Below are positions 28,342 to 36,230 of a DNA stretch of 64,000 nt, in pieces. The notes beneath the pieces were generated by a model. It saw only the letters and a list, made by a program, of their open reading frames with translations. It was not told where the DNA came from and did no database searches. The translations under genes were made by a program, and so were the position numbers. The stretch lies in contig NZ_SRRU01000004.1 in assembly GCF_004784465.1 (NCBI RefSeq), positions 124,001-188,000 of the forward strand. The letters are read 5' to 3'. Position 1 is the first letter of the stretch. Each line of letters opens with the position of its first letter. The stretch comes from Streptomyces griseoluteus. GTDB lineage: Bacteria; Actinomycetota; Actinomycetes; Streptomycetales; Streptomycetaceae.

Positions 28342-28794
28342 ATGACCGACCTCGCCATAAGGCCCGCGGCCCCGGACGACATCCCGGCGATCGTGGCCAT
28401 GCTCGCCGACGACCCTTTGGGCGCCCAACGCGAGTCGCCCGACGACCTGACGCCGTACCTGGCGGCCTTCGAGCGCCTGGACACCGACCCGAACCAGCAT
28501 CTCGTCGTGGCGGTCCGCGACGGCCGGGTGATCGGGACGCTCCAGCTCACGATCATTCCGGGGCTCTCCCGCAGGGGCGCGACCCGTTCCCTCATCGAGG
28601 CCGTACGGATTCACGCCGACGAGCGCGGCAGCGGGCTGGGCGGCGAGCTGATCCAGTGGGCCGTCGACACCTCCCGCCGTCTCGGCTGCCACCTGGTGCA
28701 GCTCACCTCGGACAAGACGCGCACCGACGCCCACCGCTTCTACGAGCGGCTGGGCTTCACCGCCTCGCACGAGGGCTTCAAGCTGAACCTCTGA
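28342..28794 (+). CDS. GNAT N-acetyltransferase
   Basis: A 150-residue single-domain acetyltransferase. Motif A is IHADERGSGLGGELIQWAV (acetyl-CoA pyrophosphate loop) and motif B HRFYERLGFTASHEGFKL. The family is broad: amino acid, antibiotic or protein N-acetylation. It lies 10 bp after marR, so it may belong to the same efflux-and-modification unit. It ends just before a parS site embedded in a 32-bp palindrome. Confidence 0.88.
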   Translation: MTDLAIRPAAPDDIPAIVAMLADDPLGAQRESPDDLTPYLAAFERLDTDPNQHLVVAVRDGRVIGTLQLTIIPGLSRRGATRSLIEAVRIHADERGSGLGGELIQWAVDTSRRLGCHLVQLTSDKTRTDAHRFYERLGFTASHEGFKLNL

Positions 28795-28812
28795 CAGGGG
28801 ATTGATGGAGCA

Positions 28813-28844
28813 GAGGACCCTGTTTCACGTGAAACAGGGTCCTC
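28813..28844. terminator. 32-bp perfect palindrome with parS at its centre (likely bidirectional terminator)
   Basis: parS (28822-28835) is flanked by GAGGACCCT and its exact complement AGGGTCCTC, giving a 32-bp uninterrupted palindrome between convergent gene ends 28794 and 28859. It could form a cruciform or an RNA hairpin. Whether it terminates transcription is inferred from position. Confidence 0.7.
28822..28835. other. parS site (perfect)
   Basis: GTTTCACGTGAAAC at the centre of a 32-bp palindrome. Confidence 0.95.
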
Positions 28845-28858
28845 CGGTATACGGCTTG

Positions 28859-30247
28859 CTACGGCTGGGCGACCCCCCGCCAGCCCTCCGGGTCCACCCC
28901 ACCGGGCACCGGCGCACCCTCTTCGTACGGCTGGCGTGTGAATACGAACGACCCGAGGTCCAGGTGGCTCACCGTTCCGTCCGGGCGTCGTACGGCCTCC
29001 AGCAACTCCCAGGCGTAGTAGCCCTCCAGACCCGTCCAGGTGCCGTCACCGTTCGGCCGGAACCGGGTACGCCGGCCGCCTACGGCCAACGGCCCCAGTG
29101 TGATGCCGTCAGCCAGGACCCGCAGGACGTACGGGTGCGTGCCCCAGTACCAGGGACCGGCCAACTCCAGCACCGACGGGTCGACTTCCTGCAGGGGGCG
29201 CCACGGCTCGGGGATGCGCGGTTCGGCCTCCGCGACGATGCGGACGAGGTCGGCACCCACCGCTCCGACCGCGGGTCCGCTGGTGCAGTTGGCCAGCACC
29301 ACCGCCGCCACGTCGTCCGCCACGCTGAACGTGAGGGCCGCCAGGAAGCCCGGCAGTGAACCGGAGTGCCCGGCGAGCAGCCGGCCGTCCCGGTGCTGGA
29401 TCTGGAGCCCGAGACCGTACGTGGCGCCGTCCACCACGTCCGCGGGCTCGGCGGGGGCGGCAGGCGTACGCATCTCTCGTACCGACTCGGCGCTCAGCAC
29501 CCGGTCGTCCCCCCGGACCAGGAAGGCGGCGAAGCGGGCGAGGTCGCCCGTGGTGGACCAGAGTTGGCCGGCCGGGGCCATCAGACCGAGGTCCTCCAAC
29601 GGCTCGGGCAGCAGTGCGTCGGCCCAGGGGTGCACCGCCCAGCCGCCCGCGTGCGGTGCCTCGGGCTGGGCGCTGGTGCGGTGGAGGCCAAGAGGCTGGA
29701 GCACCTCGGCGCGCAGCACCTGCTCCCAGGGGGCGCCCCGGAGTTCCTCCACCAGGGAGCCGAGCAGGGTGTAGCCGGGGTTGGAGTAGTGGTGGCGCCG
29801 CCCGGCCGGGTGCAGCCGGGGCTTCTCACCGAGCACGTCGCTCAGCTCGGGGCGGGTCGAGCCTGGTGTCCGCTCCCACCAGGGCGCCGGCGACTCGGCG
29901 GCCAATCCGGCGGTGTGCGCCAGCAGTTCGGCGATGGTCGCCTCACCGGCGCCGGTGCCCGGCAGATGCTTCTCCAATGGGTCATTGAGGTCGAGCACGC
30001 CCTCGTCCCGCAGCCGCAGCACCAGAACGGCGGTGAAGGTCTTGGTGATGGAGCCGATCCGGTACTGCACGTCCTCGTCCGGCCCGTGCCCGTCCACCGA
30101 GGTCCGCGCCCCGTGCCACACCGCCCGGCCCCCGCGCACGACCGCGGCCACGAGCGAGGGCGCCCGCCCCTCGGCCTGCGCGACGGCGATCCGGTGCGTC
30201 AACGCCCGGCGCGTCGCCGGCAGCAGCTCTTCGTCCCATGTCGTCAT
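28859..30247 (-). CDS. Class C beta-lactamase-related serine hydrolase
   Basis: A 462-residue protein of the AmpC/DD-peptidase/esterase fold. The triad motifs are S-I-T-K in RIGSITKTFTAVLVL, Y-S-N in HHYSNPGYTLLGSL and H-S-G in LLAGHSGSLPGFLAAL. A beta-rich C-terminal domain (about 350-462) follows, as in Streptomyces esterase/peptidase members. No signal peptide is apparent at MTTWDEELLPATRR, so a cytoplasmic esterase or D-amino acid peptidase is more likely than an antibiotic-destroying enzyme. The substrate is unknown. Confidence 0.85.
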   Translation of the reverse strand: MTTWDEELLPATRRALTHRIAVAQAEGRAPSLVAAVVRGGRAVWHGARTSVDGHGPDEDVQYRIGSITKTFTAVLVLRLRDEGVLDLNDPLEKHLPGTGAGEATIAELLAHTAGLAAESPAPWWERTPGSTRPELSDVLGEKPRLHPAGRRHHYSNPGYTLLGSLVEELRGAPWEQVLRAEVLQPLGLHRTSAQPEAPHAGGWAVHPWADALLPEPLEDLGLMAPAGQLWSTTGDLARFAAFLVRGDDRVLSAESVREMRTPAAPAEPADVVDGATYGLGLQIQHRDGRLLAGHSGSLPGFLAALTFSVADDVAAVVLANCTSGPAVGAVGADLVRIVAEAEPRIPEPWRPLQEVDPSVLELAGPWYWGTHPYVLRVLADGITLGPLAVGGRRTRFRPNGDGTWTGLEGYYAWELLEAVRRPDGTVSHLDLGSFVFTRQPYEEGAPVPGGVDPEGWRGVAQP

Positions 30248-30352
30248 GTGCCCAGTCCACCCGCTGGGACGGGCCACGTCGAGCGCATTCCGTCCAGGGG
30301 GTGTCTTGTCGGTCAGGCCGGATCAGGCAGCGGACACCCCCCAGGGCGTGGA

Positions 30353-31834
30353 TCAGGTCTGGGCCATGTCCACGAAGCGGGAGTAGTGGCCCTGGAAGGC
30401 GACGGTGATGGTGGCCGTGGGGCCGTTTCGGTGCTTGGCCACGATCAGGTCGGCCTCGCCCGCGCGGGGGGACTCCTTCTCGTAGGCGTCCTCGCGGTGG
30501 AGCAGGATGACCATGTCCGCGTCCTGCTCGATGGAGCCCGACTCACGCAGGTCGGAGACCATGGGCTTCTTGTCGGTGCGCTGCTCGGGACCACGGTTGA
30601 GCTGCGAGAGCGCGATGACCGGGATCTCCAGCTCCTTGGCGAGCAGCTTGAGATTACGGGACATGTCCGAGACCTCCTGCTGTCGGCTCTCGGCCCGCTT
30701 GGAGCCACCGGACTGCATGAGCTGGAGGTAGTCGATGACGACCAGCTTCAGGTCGTTGCGCTGCTTGAGGCGACGGCACTTGGCGCGGATCTCCATCATC
30801 GACAGGTTCGGGGAGTCGTCGATGTAGAGCGGCGCGGCCGACACGTCCGGCATCCGACGGGCCAGGCGCGTCCAGTCCTCGTCGGTCATCGTGCCGGAGC
30901 GCATGTGGTGCAGGGCGACGCGGGCCTCGGCGGACAGCAGACGCATGGCGATCTCGTTGCGGCCCATTTCGAGGGAGAAGACCACGCTGGGCAGGTTGTG
31001 CTTGATCGACGCGGCTCGCGCGAAGTCCAGCGCGAGCGTCGACTTACCCATGGCGGGACGGGCGGCGATGACGATCATCTGGCCGGGGTGCAGGCCGTTG
31101 GTCAGGGAGTCGAAGTCGGTGAACCCGGTGGGCACGCCGGTCATCTCGCCGCTGCGCGAGCCGATCGCCTCGATCTCGTCGAGGGCGCCCTCCATGATGT
31201 CGCCGAGCGGCAGGTAGTCCTCGCTGGTGCGCTGCTCGGTGACCGCGTAGATCTCGGCCTGGGCGCTGTTGACGATCTCGTCGACATCGCCGTCGGCCGC
31301 GTATCCCATCTGCGTGATGCGCGTGCCGGCCTCCACCAGGCGGCGCAGGACGGCACGCTCGTGGACGATCTCCGCGTAGTACTCGGCGTTGGCCGCGGTC
31401 GGCACCGTCTGGACGAGGGTGTGCAGATAGGCGGCGCCGCCGACCTTGTTGATCTCGCCGCGCTTGGTGAGTTCGGCCGCGATGGTGATGGGGTCGGCCG
31501 GCTCGCCCTTGGCGTAGATGTCGAGGATCGCCGTGTAGATCGTCTCGTGCGCCGGCTTGTAGAAGTCATGGCCCTTGAGGATCTCGACCACGTCGGCGAT
31601 GGCGTCCTTGGAGAGCAGCATGCCGCCCAGCACGGACTGCTCGGCGTCCAGGTCCTGCGGGGGCACCCGCTCGAAGGCGGAACCCCCGCCTTCCCAGCCG
31701 CCGTTCTCACGGCCGCGCTCATGCTGTTCGTCTCGGCCGCCGCGGCCGGAGTCACCGCGGCGCCGGGAGGCGGGGAGACGATCGCTGGGACCGCTGTCGG
31801 CCCACGGATCGTCCAAGGGCTCGGAAATGCTCAC
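30353..31834 (-). CDS. dnaB: Replicative DNA helicase DnaB
   Basis: The 493-residue hexameric 5'-3' helicase of the replisome. Residues 1-45 are a polar extension; the N-terminal DnaB domain (PPQDLDAEQSVLGGM) follows, then the RecA-like motor with Walker A ARPAMGKSTLALDFAR and Walker B KLVVIDYLQLM, and the C-terminal QLNRGPEQR region. No intein is present. The GTG at 31834 (VSISEPLDDPW) follows GGGAGGAGGTGG. The gap to the divergent MATE gene carries several DnaA-box-like sites. Confidence 0.97.
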   Translation of the reverse strand: MSISEPLDDPWADSGPSDRLPASRRRGDSGRGGRDEQHERGRENGGWEGGGSAFERVPPQDLDAEQSVLGGMLLSKDAIADVVEILKGHDFYKPAHETIYTAILDIYAKGEPADPITIAAELTKRGEINKVGGAAYLHTLVQTVPTAANAEYYAEIVHERAVLRRLVEAGTRITQMGYAADGDVDEIVNSAQAEIYAVTEQRTSEDYLPLGDIMEGALDEIEAIGSRSGEMTGVPTGFTDFDSLTNGLHPGQMIVIAARPAMGKSTLALDFARAASIKHNLPSVVFSLEMGRNEIAMRLLSAEARVALHHMRSGTMTDEDWTRLARRMPDVSAAPLYIDDSPNLSMMEIRAKCRRLKQRNDLKLVVIDYLQLMQSGGSKRAESRQQEVSDMSRNLKLLAKELEIPVIALSQLNRGPEQRTDKKPMVSDLRESGSIEQDADMVILLHREDAYEKESPRAGEADLIVAKHRNGPTATITVAFQGHYSRFVDMAQT

Positions 31835-32294
31835 CGAGCCACCTCCTCCCGTCCGCCGGAGCGGACCTCGCCGTGTCCCCTGTTCTACGGCACGGCACTG
31901 ACAAAATGAGAGGCCCAACTCCGGTTCCGGTGCGTCGGAAATGTGACGTTTCCACGGCCAGGAGAGGGAGCGGGCGCCGGACCACGGTAGGCCCCCCGGC
32001 ACCGTCAGCCAATCTGGTTATCCACAGGCCATGTGGACGACGGTCCATATGCTGTGGAGAACTCCCCGAAACCTGTGCACGACCCGGTGGACAGCCCTGT
32101 GAACAAGACCTCGCCCTCCTCGGCGGAACGGCACTGACCTGCACCTTTACCGTCCACCGGCTGTGCAGAAGAAAAACTTTCCCAGTCGGACCAAGATCCC
32201 CTCGAACGTCGCGCGAAACCTTGCCCTCCGGAAACGAGCGTAAGGGTCACAGCCTAGTTGTATCTCTTACCTGTGGACGGTTAGATTGGTGCGC
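31835..32294. promoter_or_regulatory. dnaB/MATE divergent gap with DnaA-box cluster
   Basis: This 460-bp non-coding gap holds four matches to the Streptomyces DnaA-box consensus (T/C)(T/C)(G/A/C)TCCACA: TTATCCACA at 32018-32026 (plus), and on the minus strand TCGTCCACA at 32032-32040, TTCTCCACA at 32053-32061 and CCGTCCACA at 32272-32280. A near match TTGTTCACA lies at 32098-32106. No gene is visible. Confidence 0.65.
32258..32286 (+). promoter_or_regulatory. Candidate promoter of the MATE gene (leaderless)
   Basis: TTGTAT (32258-32263), a 17-bp spacer and TTAGAT (32281-32286), with the ATG starting 8 bp later and no ribosome-binding site. A DnaA-box match (32272-32280) fills the spacer. Confidence 0.55.
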
Positions 32295-33632
32295 ATGACA
32301 CAGGCTCCCGCGATCCCCAAGGCCAGCCGGCGACGCCATGACCGGGAGATCGTGGCACTCGCCGTGCCGGCCTTCGGCGCGCTGGTCGCCGAGCCCCTCT
32401 TCGTCATGGCCGACAGTGCGATCGTCGGCCATCTCGGCACCGCCCAGCTCGCCGGCCTCGGCGTGGCCTCCGCGCTCCTCACCACCGCGGTGAGCGTCTT
32501 CGTCTTCCTCGCCTACGCCACCACGGCGGCGGTCGCCCGCCGGGTCGGCGCGAACGATCTGCGGGCCGCCATCCGCCAGGGCATGGACGGCATCTGGCTG
32601 GCCCTGCTCATCGGCGCCGCCGTGATCGCCGTCGTCCTGCCCCTCGCACCCGGCATCGTGGACCTCTTCGGCGCCTCCGCCACCGCGGCGCCCTACGCCA
32701 CCACCTATCTGCGCATCTCCGCTCTCGGCATCCCGGCCATGCTGGCCGTCCTGGCCGCCACCGGCGTGCTGCGCGGACTCCAGAACACCAGGACGCCGCT
32801 CTACGTGGCGATCGGTGGCTTCATCGCCAACGCCGCCCTCAACGCCGTGCTCGTCTACGGCGCCGGACTCGGCATCGCCGGTTCCGCCTGGGGCACCGTG
32901 ATCGCCCAGTGCGGCATGGCCGCCGTCTATCTCTGGGTGGTCGTCCGGGGTGCGCGGCGCCACGGGGCCTCCCTGCGCCCTGACCTCGCCGGTATCCGCG
33001 CCTCCGCACAGGCGGGCGTACCGCTGCTCGTCCGCACCCTGTCCCTGCGGGCCATCCTCATGATCGCCACCGCAATGGCGGCCCGGCTCGGGGACGCCGA
33101 CATCGCCGCCCACCAGATCGTGCTGTCCCTGTGGAGCCTGCTCGCCTTCGCCCTGGACGCGATCGCCATCGCCGGACAGGCGATCATCGGCCGCTACCTC
33201 GGCGCCGACGACGCACCCGGCGCCCGCGCGGCCTGCCGCCGCATGGTGCAGTGGGGCATCGCCACCGGCGTGGTCCTCGGGCTCCTGGTCGTGGCCACGC
33301 GGCCGCTGTTCCTGCCGCTGTTCACCAGTGACGCCGGGGTGAAGGACGTGGCGCTGCCGGCGCTGCTGGTGGTCGCCCTGTCCCAGCCCATCTGCGGCAT
33401 CGTCTTCGTGCTGGACGGGGTGCTGATGGGCGCCGGTGATGGCCCCTACCTGGCCTGGGCCATGGTGGTCACCCTGGCGGTCTTCACTCCGGTCGCGCTG
33501 CTCGTGCCCACGCTGGGCGGCGGTCTCACCGCGATCTGGGCGGCCATGACGCTGATGATGACGGTGCGGATGGTGACCCTCTGGCTGCGCGCCCGTTCCG
33601 GCCGCTGGATCGTGACGGGCGCGACCCGCTGA
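32295..33632 (+). CDS. MATE family efflux transporter (DinF branch)
   Basis: A 445-residue, 12-helix cation-coupled exporter. The start MTQAPAIPKASRRRHDREIV leads into LAVPAFGALVAEPLFVMADSA, the conserved first helix of the DinF group (with the substrate-path Asp). A second-half repeat begins near LLVRTLSLRAILMIATAMAA. The ATG is chosen over an upstream TTG because only it fits a leaderless promoter. The substrate is unknown; MATE pumps export drugs and metabolites. The promoter spacer carries a DnaA-box-like site. A parS follows 2 bp after the stop codon. Confidence 0.9.
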   Translation: MTQAPAIPKASRRRHDREIVALAVPAFGALVAEPLFVMADSAIVGHLGTAQLAGLGVASALLTTAVSVFVFLAYATTAAVARRVGANDLRAAIRQGMDGIWLALLIGAAVIAVVLPLAPGIVDLFGASATAAPYATTYLRISALGIPAMLAVLAATGVLRGLQNTRTPLYVAIGGFIANAALNAVLVYGAGLGIAGSAWGTVIAQCGMAAVYLWVVVRGARRHGASLRPDLAGIRASAQAGVPLLVRTLSLRAILMIATAMAARLGDADIAAHQIVLSLWSLLAFALDAIAIAGQAIIGRYLGADDAPGARAACRRMVQWGIATGVVLGLLVVATRPLFLPLFTSDAGVKDVALPALLVVALSQPICGIVFVLDGVLMGAGDGPYLAWAMVVTLAVFTPVALLVPTLGGGLTAIWAAMTLMMTVRMVTLWLRARSGRWIVTGATR

Positions 33633-33634
33633 CC

Positions 33635-33648
33635 GTTTCACGTGAAAC
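33635..33648. other. parS site (perfect)
   Basis: GTTTCACGTGAAAC begins 2 bp after the stop of the MATE gene, between it and the convergent rplI. Confidence 0.95.
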
Positions 33649-33693
33649 GTGCCGTGGCTTCCGCCCCCGGTCAGGGCCCTGAACACATGAGAA

Positions 33694-33725
33694 AGGGGCC
33701 GCATCCTCGAAAGGATGCGGCCCCT
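33694..33725. terminator. Terminator between the MATE gene and rplI
   Basis: A 14-bp perfect stem AGGGGCCGCATCCT / AGGATGCGGCCCCT with loop CGAA, 34 bp after rplI on the minus strand. It is probably bidirectional between convergent genes. Confidence 0.9.
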
Positions 33726-33758
33726 CACCAGCTCAAACGAGCCGAGCGGTCACGGCGA

Positions 33759-34205
33759 TCAGGCCGCGACGACCTCAAGGGTCACCTTGGCGGCAACCTC
33801 GGGGTGCAGACGCACGGACGTCTCGTGGGCGCCCAGGGTCTTGATCGGAGCGGTCAGCTCGATGCGGCGCTTGTCGACCTCGGGGCCACCGGAAGCCTTG
33901 ATCGCGGAAGCGATGTCGGCCGGGGTGACGGAACCGAAGAGACGACCGGCGTCGCCGGAGCGGACGGCCAGACGGACCTTGACACCCTCGAGCTGGCCCT
34001 TGATCTGGTTGGCCTGCTCGATGGTCTGGATCTCGTGGATCTTGCGGGCGCGACGGATCTGCGCCACGTCCTGCTCGCCACCCTTGGTCCAGCGGATAGC
34101 GAACTTCCGCGGGATCAGGTAGTTGCGGGCGTACCCGTCCTTGACGTCGACGACGTCGCCGGCGGCACCGAGGCCGGAGACCTCGTGGGTGAGGATGATC
34201 TTCAT
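33759..34205 (-). CDS. rplI: Ribosomal protein bL9
   Basis: A 148-residue large-subunit protein. The N-terminal domain [33 protein letters not shown] is the bL9 RNA-binding part (key stretch [17 protein letters not shown]). A long central helix and a C-terminal domain ending LEVVAA follow. It is the last gene of rpsF-ssb-rpsR-rplI, 17 bp after rpsR, and ends before a strong terminator. Confidence 0.98.
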   Translation of the reverse strand: MKIILTHEVSGLGAAGDVVDVKDGYARNYLIPRKFAIRWTKGGEQDVAQIRRARKIHEIQTIEQANQIKGQLEGVKVRLAVRSGDAGRLFGSVTPADIASAIKASGGPEVDKRRIELTAPIKTLGAHETSVRLHPEVAAKVTLEVVAA

Positions 34206-34222
34206 GTGTAGGTCACCCTTCC

Positions 34223-34459
34223 TTAGCGCGCGGTGGACGTGTAGGGCAGCAGCGCCATCTCACGGCTGTTCTTGACGGCCGTGGCGACGTCACGCTGGTG
34301 CTGCGTGCAGTTGCCGGTCACGCGGCGGGCACGGATCTTGCCGCGGTCGGAAATGAACTTCCGCAGCATGTTCGTGTCCTTGTAGTCCACGTACGTGACC
34401 TTGTCCTTGCAGAAAGCGCAGACCTTCTTCTTAGGCTTGCGCACAGGCGGCTTCGCCAT
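34223..34459 (-). CDS. rpsR: Ribosomal protein bS18, zinc-binding (C+) type
   Basis: The 78-residue small-subunit protein that pairs with bS6. It carries C14-x-x-C17 (VCAFCKDK) and C51-x-x-H54 (GNCTQHQRD), so it is the zinc-ribbon C+ form. Streptomyces commonly encode an additional Zur-controlled zinc-free copy elsewhere. The conserved [17 protein letters not shown] is present. It lies between ssb and rplI, with a GGAGAAACACC element before the ATG. Confidence 0.97.
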   Translation of the reverse strand: MAKPPVRKPKKKVCAFCKDKVTYVDYKDTNMLRKFISDRGKIRARRVTGNCTQHQRDVATAVKNSREMALLPYTSTAR

Positions 34460-34499
34460 GGTGTTTCTCCTGTGTGATCAAGAAGTGGGATGCGAGCCC

Positions 34500-35087
34500 T
34501 TAGAAAGGGGGCTCGTCCGAGTAGCCGCCACCGCCGCCGGAGCCGGAACCGCCGCCCCAGCCGCCGCCACCCTGGTTGCCACCGGCGGGAGCGCCGGAAG
34601 CCCACGGGTCGTCGGCCTGGGAACCGCCCTGGTTGCCGCCGCCGGAGCCACCGCCCCAGCCGCCACCACCCTGGCCCTGGTTGCCGCCGCCGCCGTAACC
34701 GCCCTGGCCGCCGCGGGCGCCGCCGGAGGTCTTGGTGACCTTCGCCGTCGCGTTGCGCAGGCTGGGGCCGACTTCCTCGACGTCCAGCTCGTAGACCGTG
34801 CGCTTGACACCCTCGCGGTCCTCGTACGACCGCTGCTTCAGCCGGCCCTGCACGATGACGCGCATGCCTCGCTGGAGCGACTCCGCGACGTTCTCCGCCG
34901 CCTGACGCCAGACCGAGCAGGTCAGGAACAGGCTCTCGCCGTCCTTCCACTCATTGGTCTGGCGGTCGAAGGTGCGGGGAGTGGACGCGACGCGGAACTT
35001 TGCGACCGCCGCACCGGAAGGGGTGAAGCGCAGCTCGGGGTCGTCGACAAGATTGCCGACGACCGTGATGACGGTCTCGCCTGCCAT
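34500..35087 (-). CDS. ssb: Single-stranded DNA-binding protein
   Basis: A 195-residue SSB. The N-terminal OB fold covers residues 1-115 ([35 protein letters not shown], core [15 protein letters not shown]). The Gly/Gln/Trp-rich disordered linker (about 118-185) is made of GGWGGG-like repeats, and the acidic C-terminal tip SDEPPF recruits partner proteins. This is the principal replicative SSB, in the conserved rpsF-ssb-rpsR-rplI operon. The repeated linker DNA (34510-34730) may vary in length among strains. Confidence 0.98.
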   Translation of the reverse strand: MAGETVITVVGNLVDDPELRFTPSGAAVAKFRVASTPRTFDRQTNEWKDGESLFLTCSVWRQAAENVAESLQRGMRVIVQGRLKQRSYEDREGVKRTVYELDVEEVGPSLRNATAKVTKTSGGARGGQGGYGGGGNQGQGGGGWGGGSGGGNQGGSQADDPWASGAPAGGNQGGGGWGGGSGSGGGGGYSDEPPF

Positions 35088-35164
35088 GGGGAACCTCTCG
35101 GCGGGATTGCTCTGGCTGCTTGGTTGCTGCTACTCGAATCCCGAGATCAGCTGAGCGGAAAAGC

Positions 35165-35455
35165 TCAGTGCATCTCGGGGCGGAGGACCTTGGTCCGGAG
35201 GACCGACTCGTTCAGGTTCATCTGGCGGTCGAGCTCCTTGACGACCGCAGGCTCGGCCTGCAGGTCGATGACCGAGTAGATGCCCTCGGGCTTCTTCTTG
35301 ATCTCGTACGAGAGACGACGACGGCCCCAGGTGTCGACCTTTTCCACCTTGCCGCCGCCATCGCGGACGACAGAGAGGAAGTTCTCGATCAGCGGGGAGA
35401 CAGAACGCTCCTCGAGATCGGGGTCGAGGATGACCATCACCTCGTAGTGACGCAT
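35165..35455 (-). CDS. rpsF: Ribosomal protein bS6
   Basis: A 96-residue small-subunit protein, starting [19 protein letters not shown] and containing [21 protein letters not shown], both bS6 hallmarks. It forms a dimer with bS18, encoded two genes downstream. The ATG at 35455 is preceded by AAAGGAGG 10 nt away. That sequence can pair with CCUCCU further upstream around a GC-rich hairpin, so translation may be autoregulated. The frame open to 35680 is not part of the gene. Confidence 0.98.
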   Translation of the reverse strand: MRHYEVMVILDPDLEERSVSPLIENFLSVVRDGGGKVEKVDTWGRRRLSYEIKKKPEGIYSVIDLQAEPAVVKELDRQMNLNESVLRTKVLRPEMH

Positions 35456-35464
35456 GTGGAACCC

Positions 35465-35508
35465 ACCTCCTTTGGACTCAGCGGCCACGGTCGTTCCGTG
35501 GCAGGAGG
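35465..35508 (-). promoter_or_regulatory. Candidate rpsF leader hairpin sequestering the ribosome-binding site
   Basis: In the mRNA, CCUCCU (35508-35503) can pair with AGGAGG (35471-35466), the rpsF Shine-Dalgarno sequence. Between them GCCACGG / CCGUGGC forms an inner stem with an AACGA loop, followed by the single-stranded CGCUGAGUCCAA. S6:S18 leader motifs in other bacteria also use a hairpin near the start with a conserved CCG. Confidence 0.5.
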
Positions 35509-35730
35509 GTCGTGATGCGTGAGCAACGGTATCGGCCGCCACTGACAACCGAAGGTTCCGCGAGGAACCGTCCACAGTGGGCCGCCACGGGCCAGGGCAG
35601 ACACCGGTGCAGACGTTACAGACTACCCGCCCACCCGCTTCCGGTTGAAATCCGGCCCTGGAACCCCGCAATCTGTACACATCGGGTGTGTAGGGCGCTA
35701 CAGTGCGCCGCGATCCGCAGGAGGTGCCTC

Positions 35731-36048
35731 ATGACACAGGCATTGCGACCGACCACCGCCGGCTCCCTCTTCGCCAGTGACGGAAAGCCCCATCCACTTC
35801 AGGACACCCTGACGGTGGTGACGCTCGTCCTGGGCGTGCTCGCCTTCGTCACCTGCTTCATCGACGGCCTCCACCTGGTGGCCTCCTGGGCCGGCCTGGT
35901 CGGCATGATCACCGGCGCCTACGGCCAGTGGATCTCGATCACCACCCGGGAGCGCTTCGGCCTGGTCGTCGGGCTCGGCGCCTCCGGGGTCGGCTTCCTC
36001 ATCGGCATGGCCAACGGCGGTCTGTTCGGCGGTCTCATCGGCAGCTGA
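35731..36048 (+). CDS. Small membrane protein of unknown function
   Basis: A 105-residue protein with three likely transmembrane helices (about 27-45, 50-66 and 75-103), the last Gly-rich (GASGVGFLIGMANGGLFGGL). It starts at MTQALRPTTAGSLF after CAGGAGGTGCCTC, a strong ribosome-binding site. It lies between rpsF (divergent) and femX (same strand, 182 bp downstream). Conserved position next to the ribosomal operon is known in streptomycetes, but I cannot assign a function. Confidence 0.8.
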   Translation: MTQALRPTTAGSLFASDGKPHPLQDTLTVVTLVLGVLAFVTCFIDGLHLVASWAGLVGMITGAYGQWISITTRERFGLVVGLGASGVGFLIGMANGGLFGGLIGS

Positions 36049-36230
36049 CCCCACCCGGCCGCCCGTCCAGGACGGCATCACGAGCACCCGGAATGTTCCG
36101 GTCCGCGAGCGGGCCGGAACACCGGTGCTGTACGCCCCATTCGGGGCGCTCGCATGGCGCAGTAGGCTTCGGCGCGAGAGCCGGAGCCCCTGATCCCATG
36201 GGGACACACCAGCCCGAGGAGCGCCCCGAC

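Noticed and set aside
28859..30247. Antibiotic-resistance beta-lactamase
   Set aside because: The active-site motifs fit but there is no signal peptide and the C-terminal domain fits esterase/peptidase relatives.
35568..35576. Isolated DnaA-box match CCGTCCACA upstream of rpsF (and one inside the DUF6049 gene near 48800)
   Set aside because: Single degenerate matches are expected by chance; only the clusters were kept.
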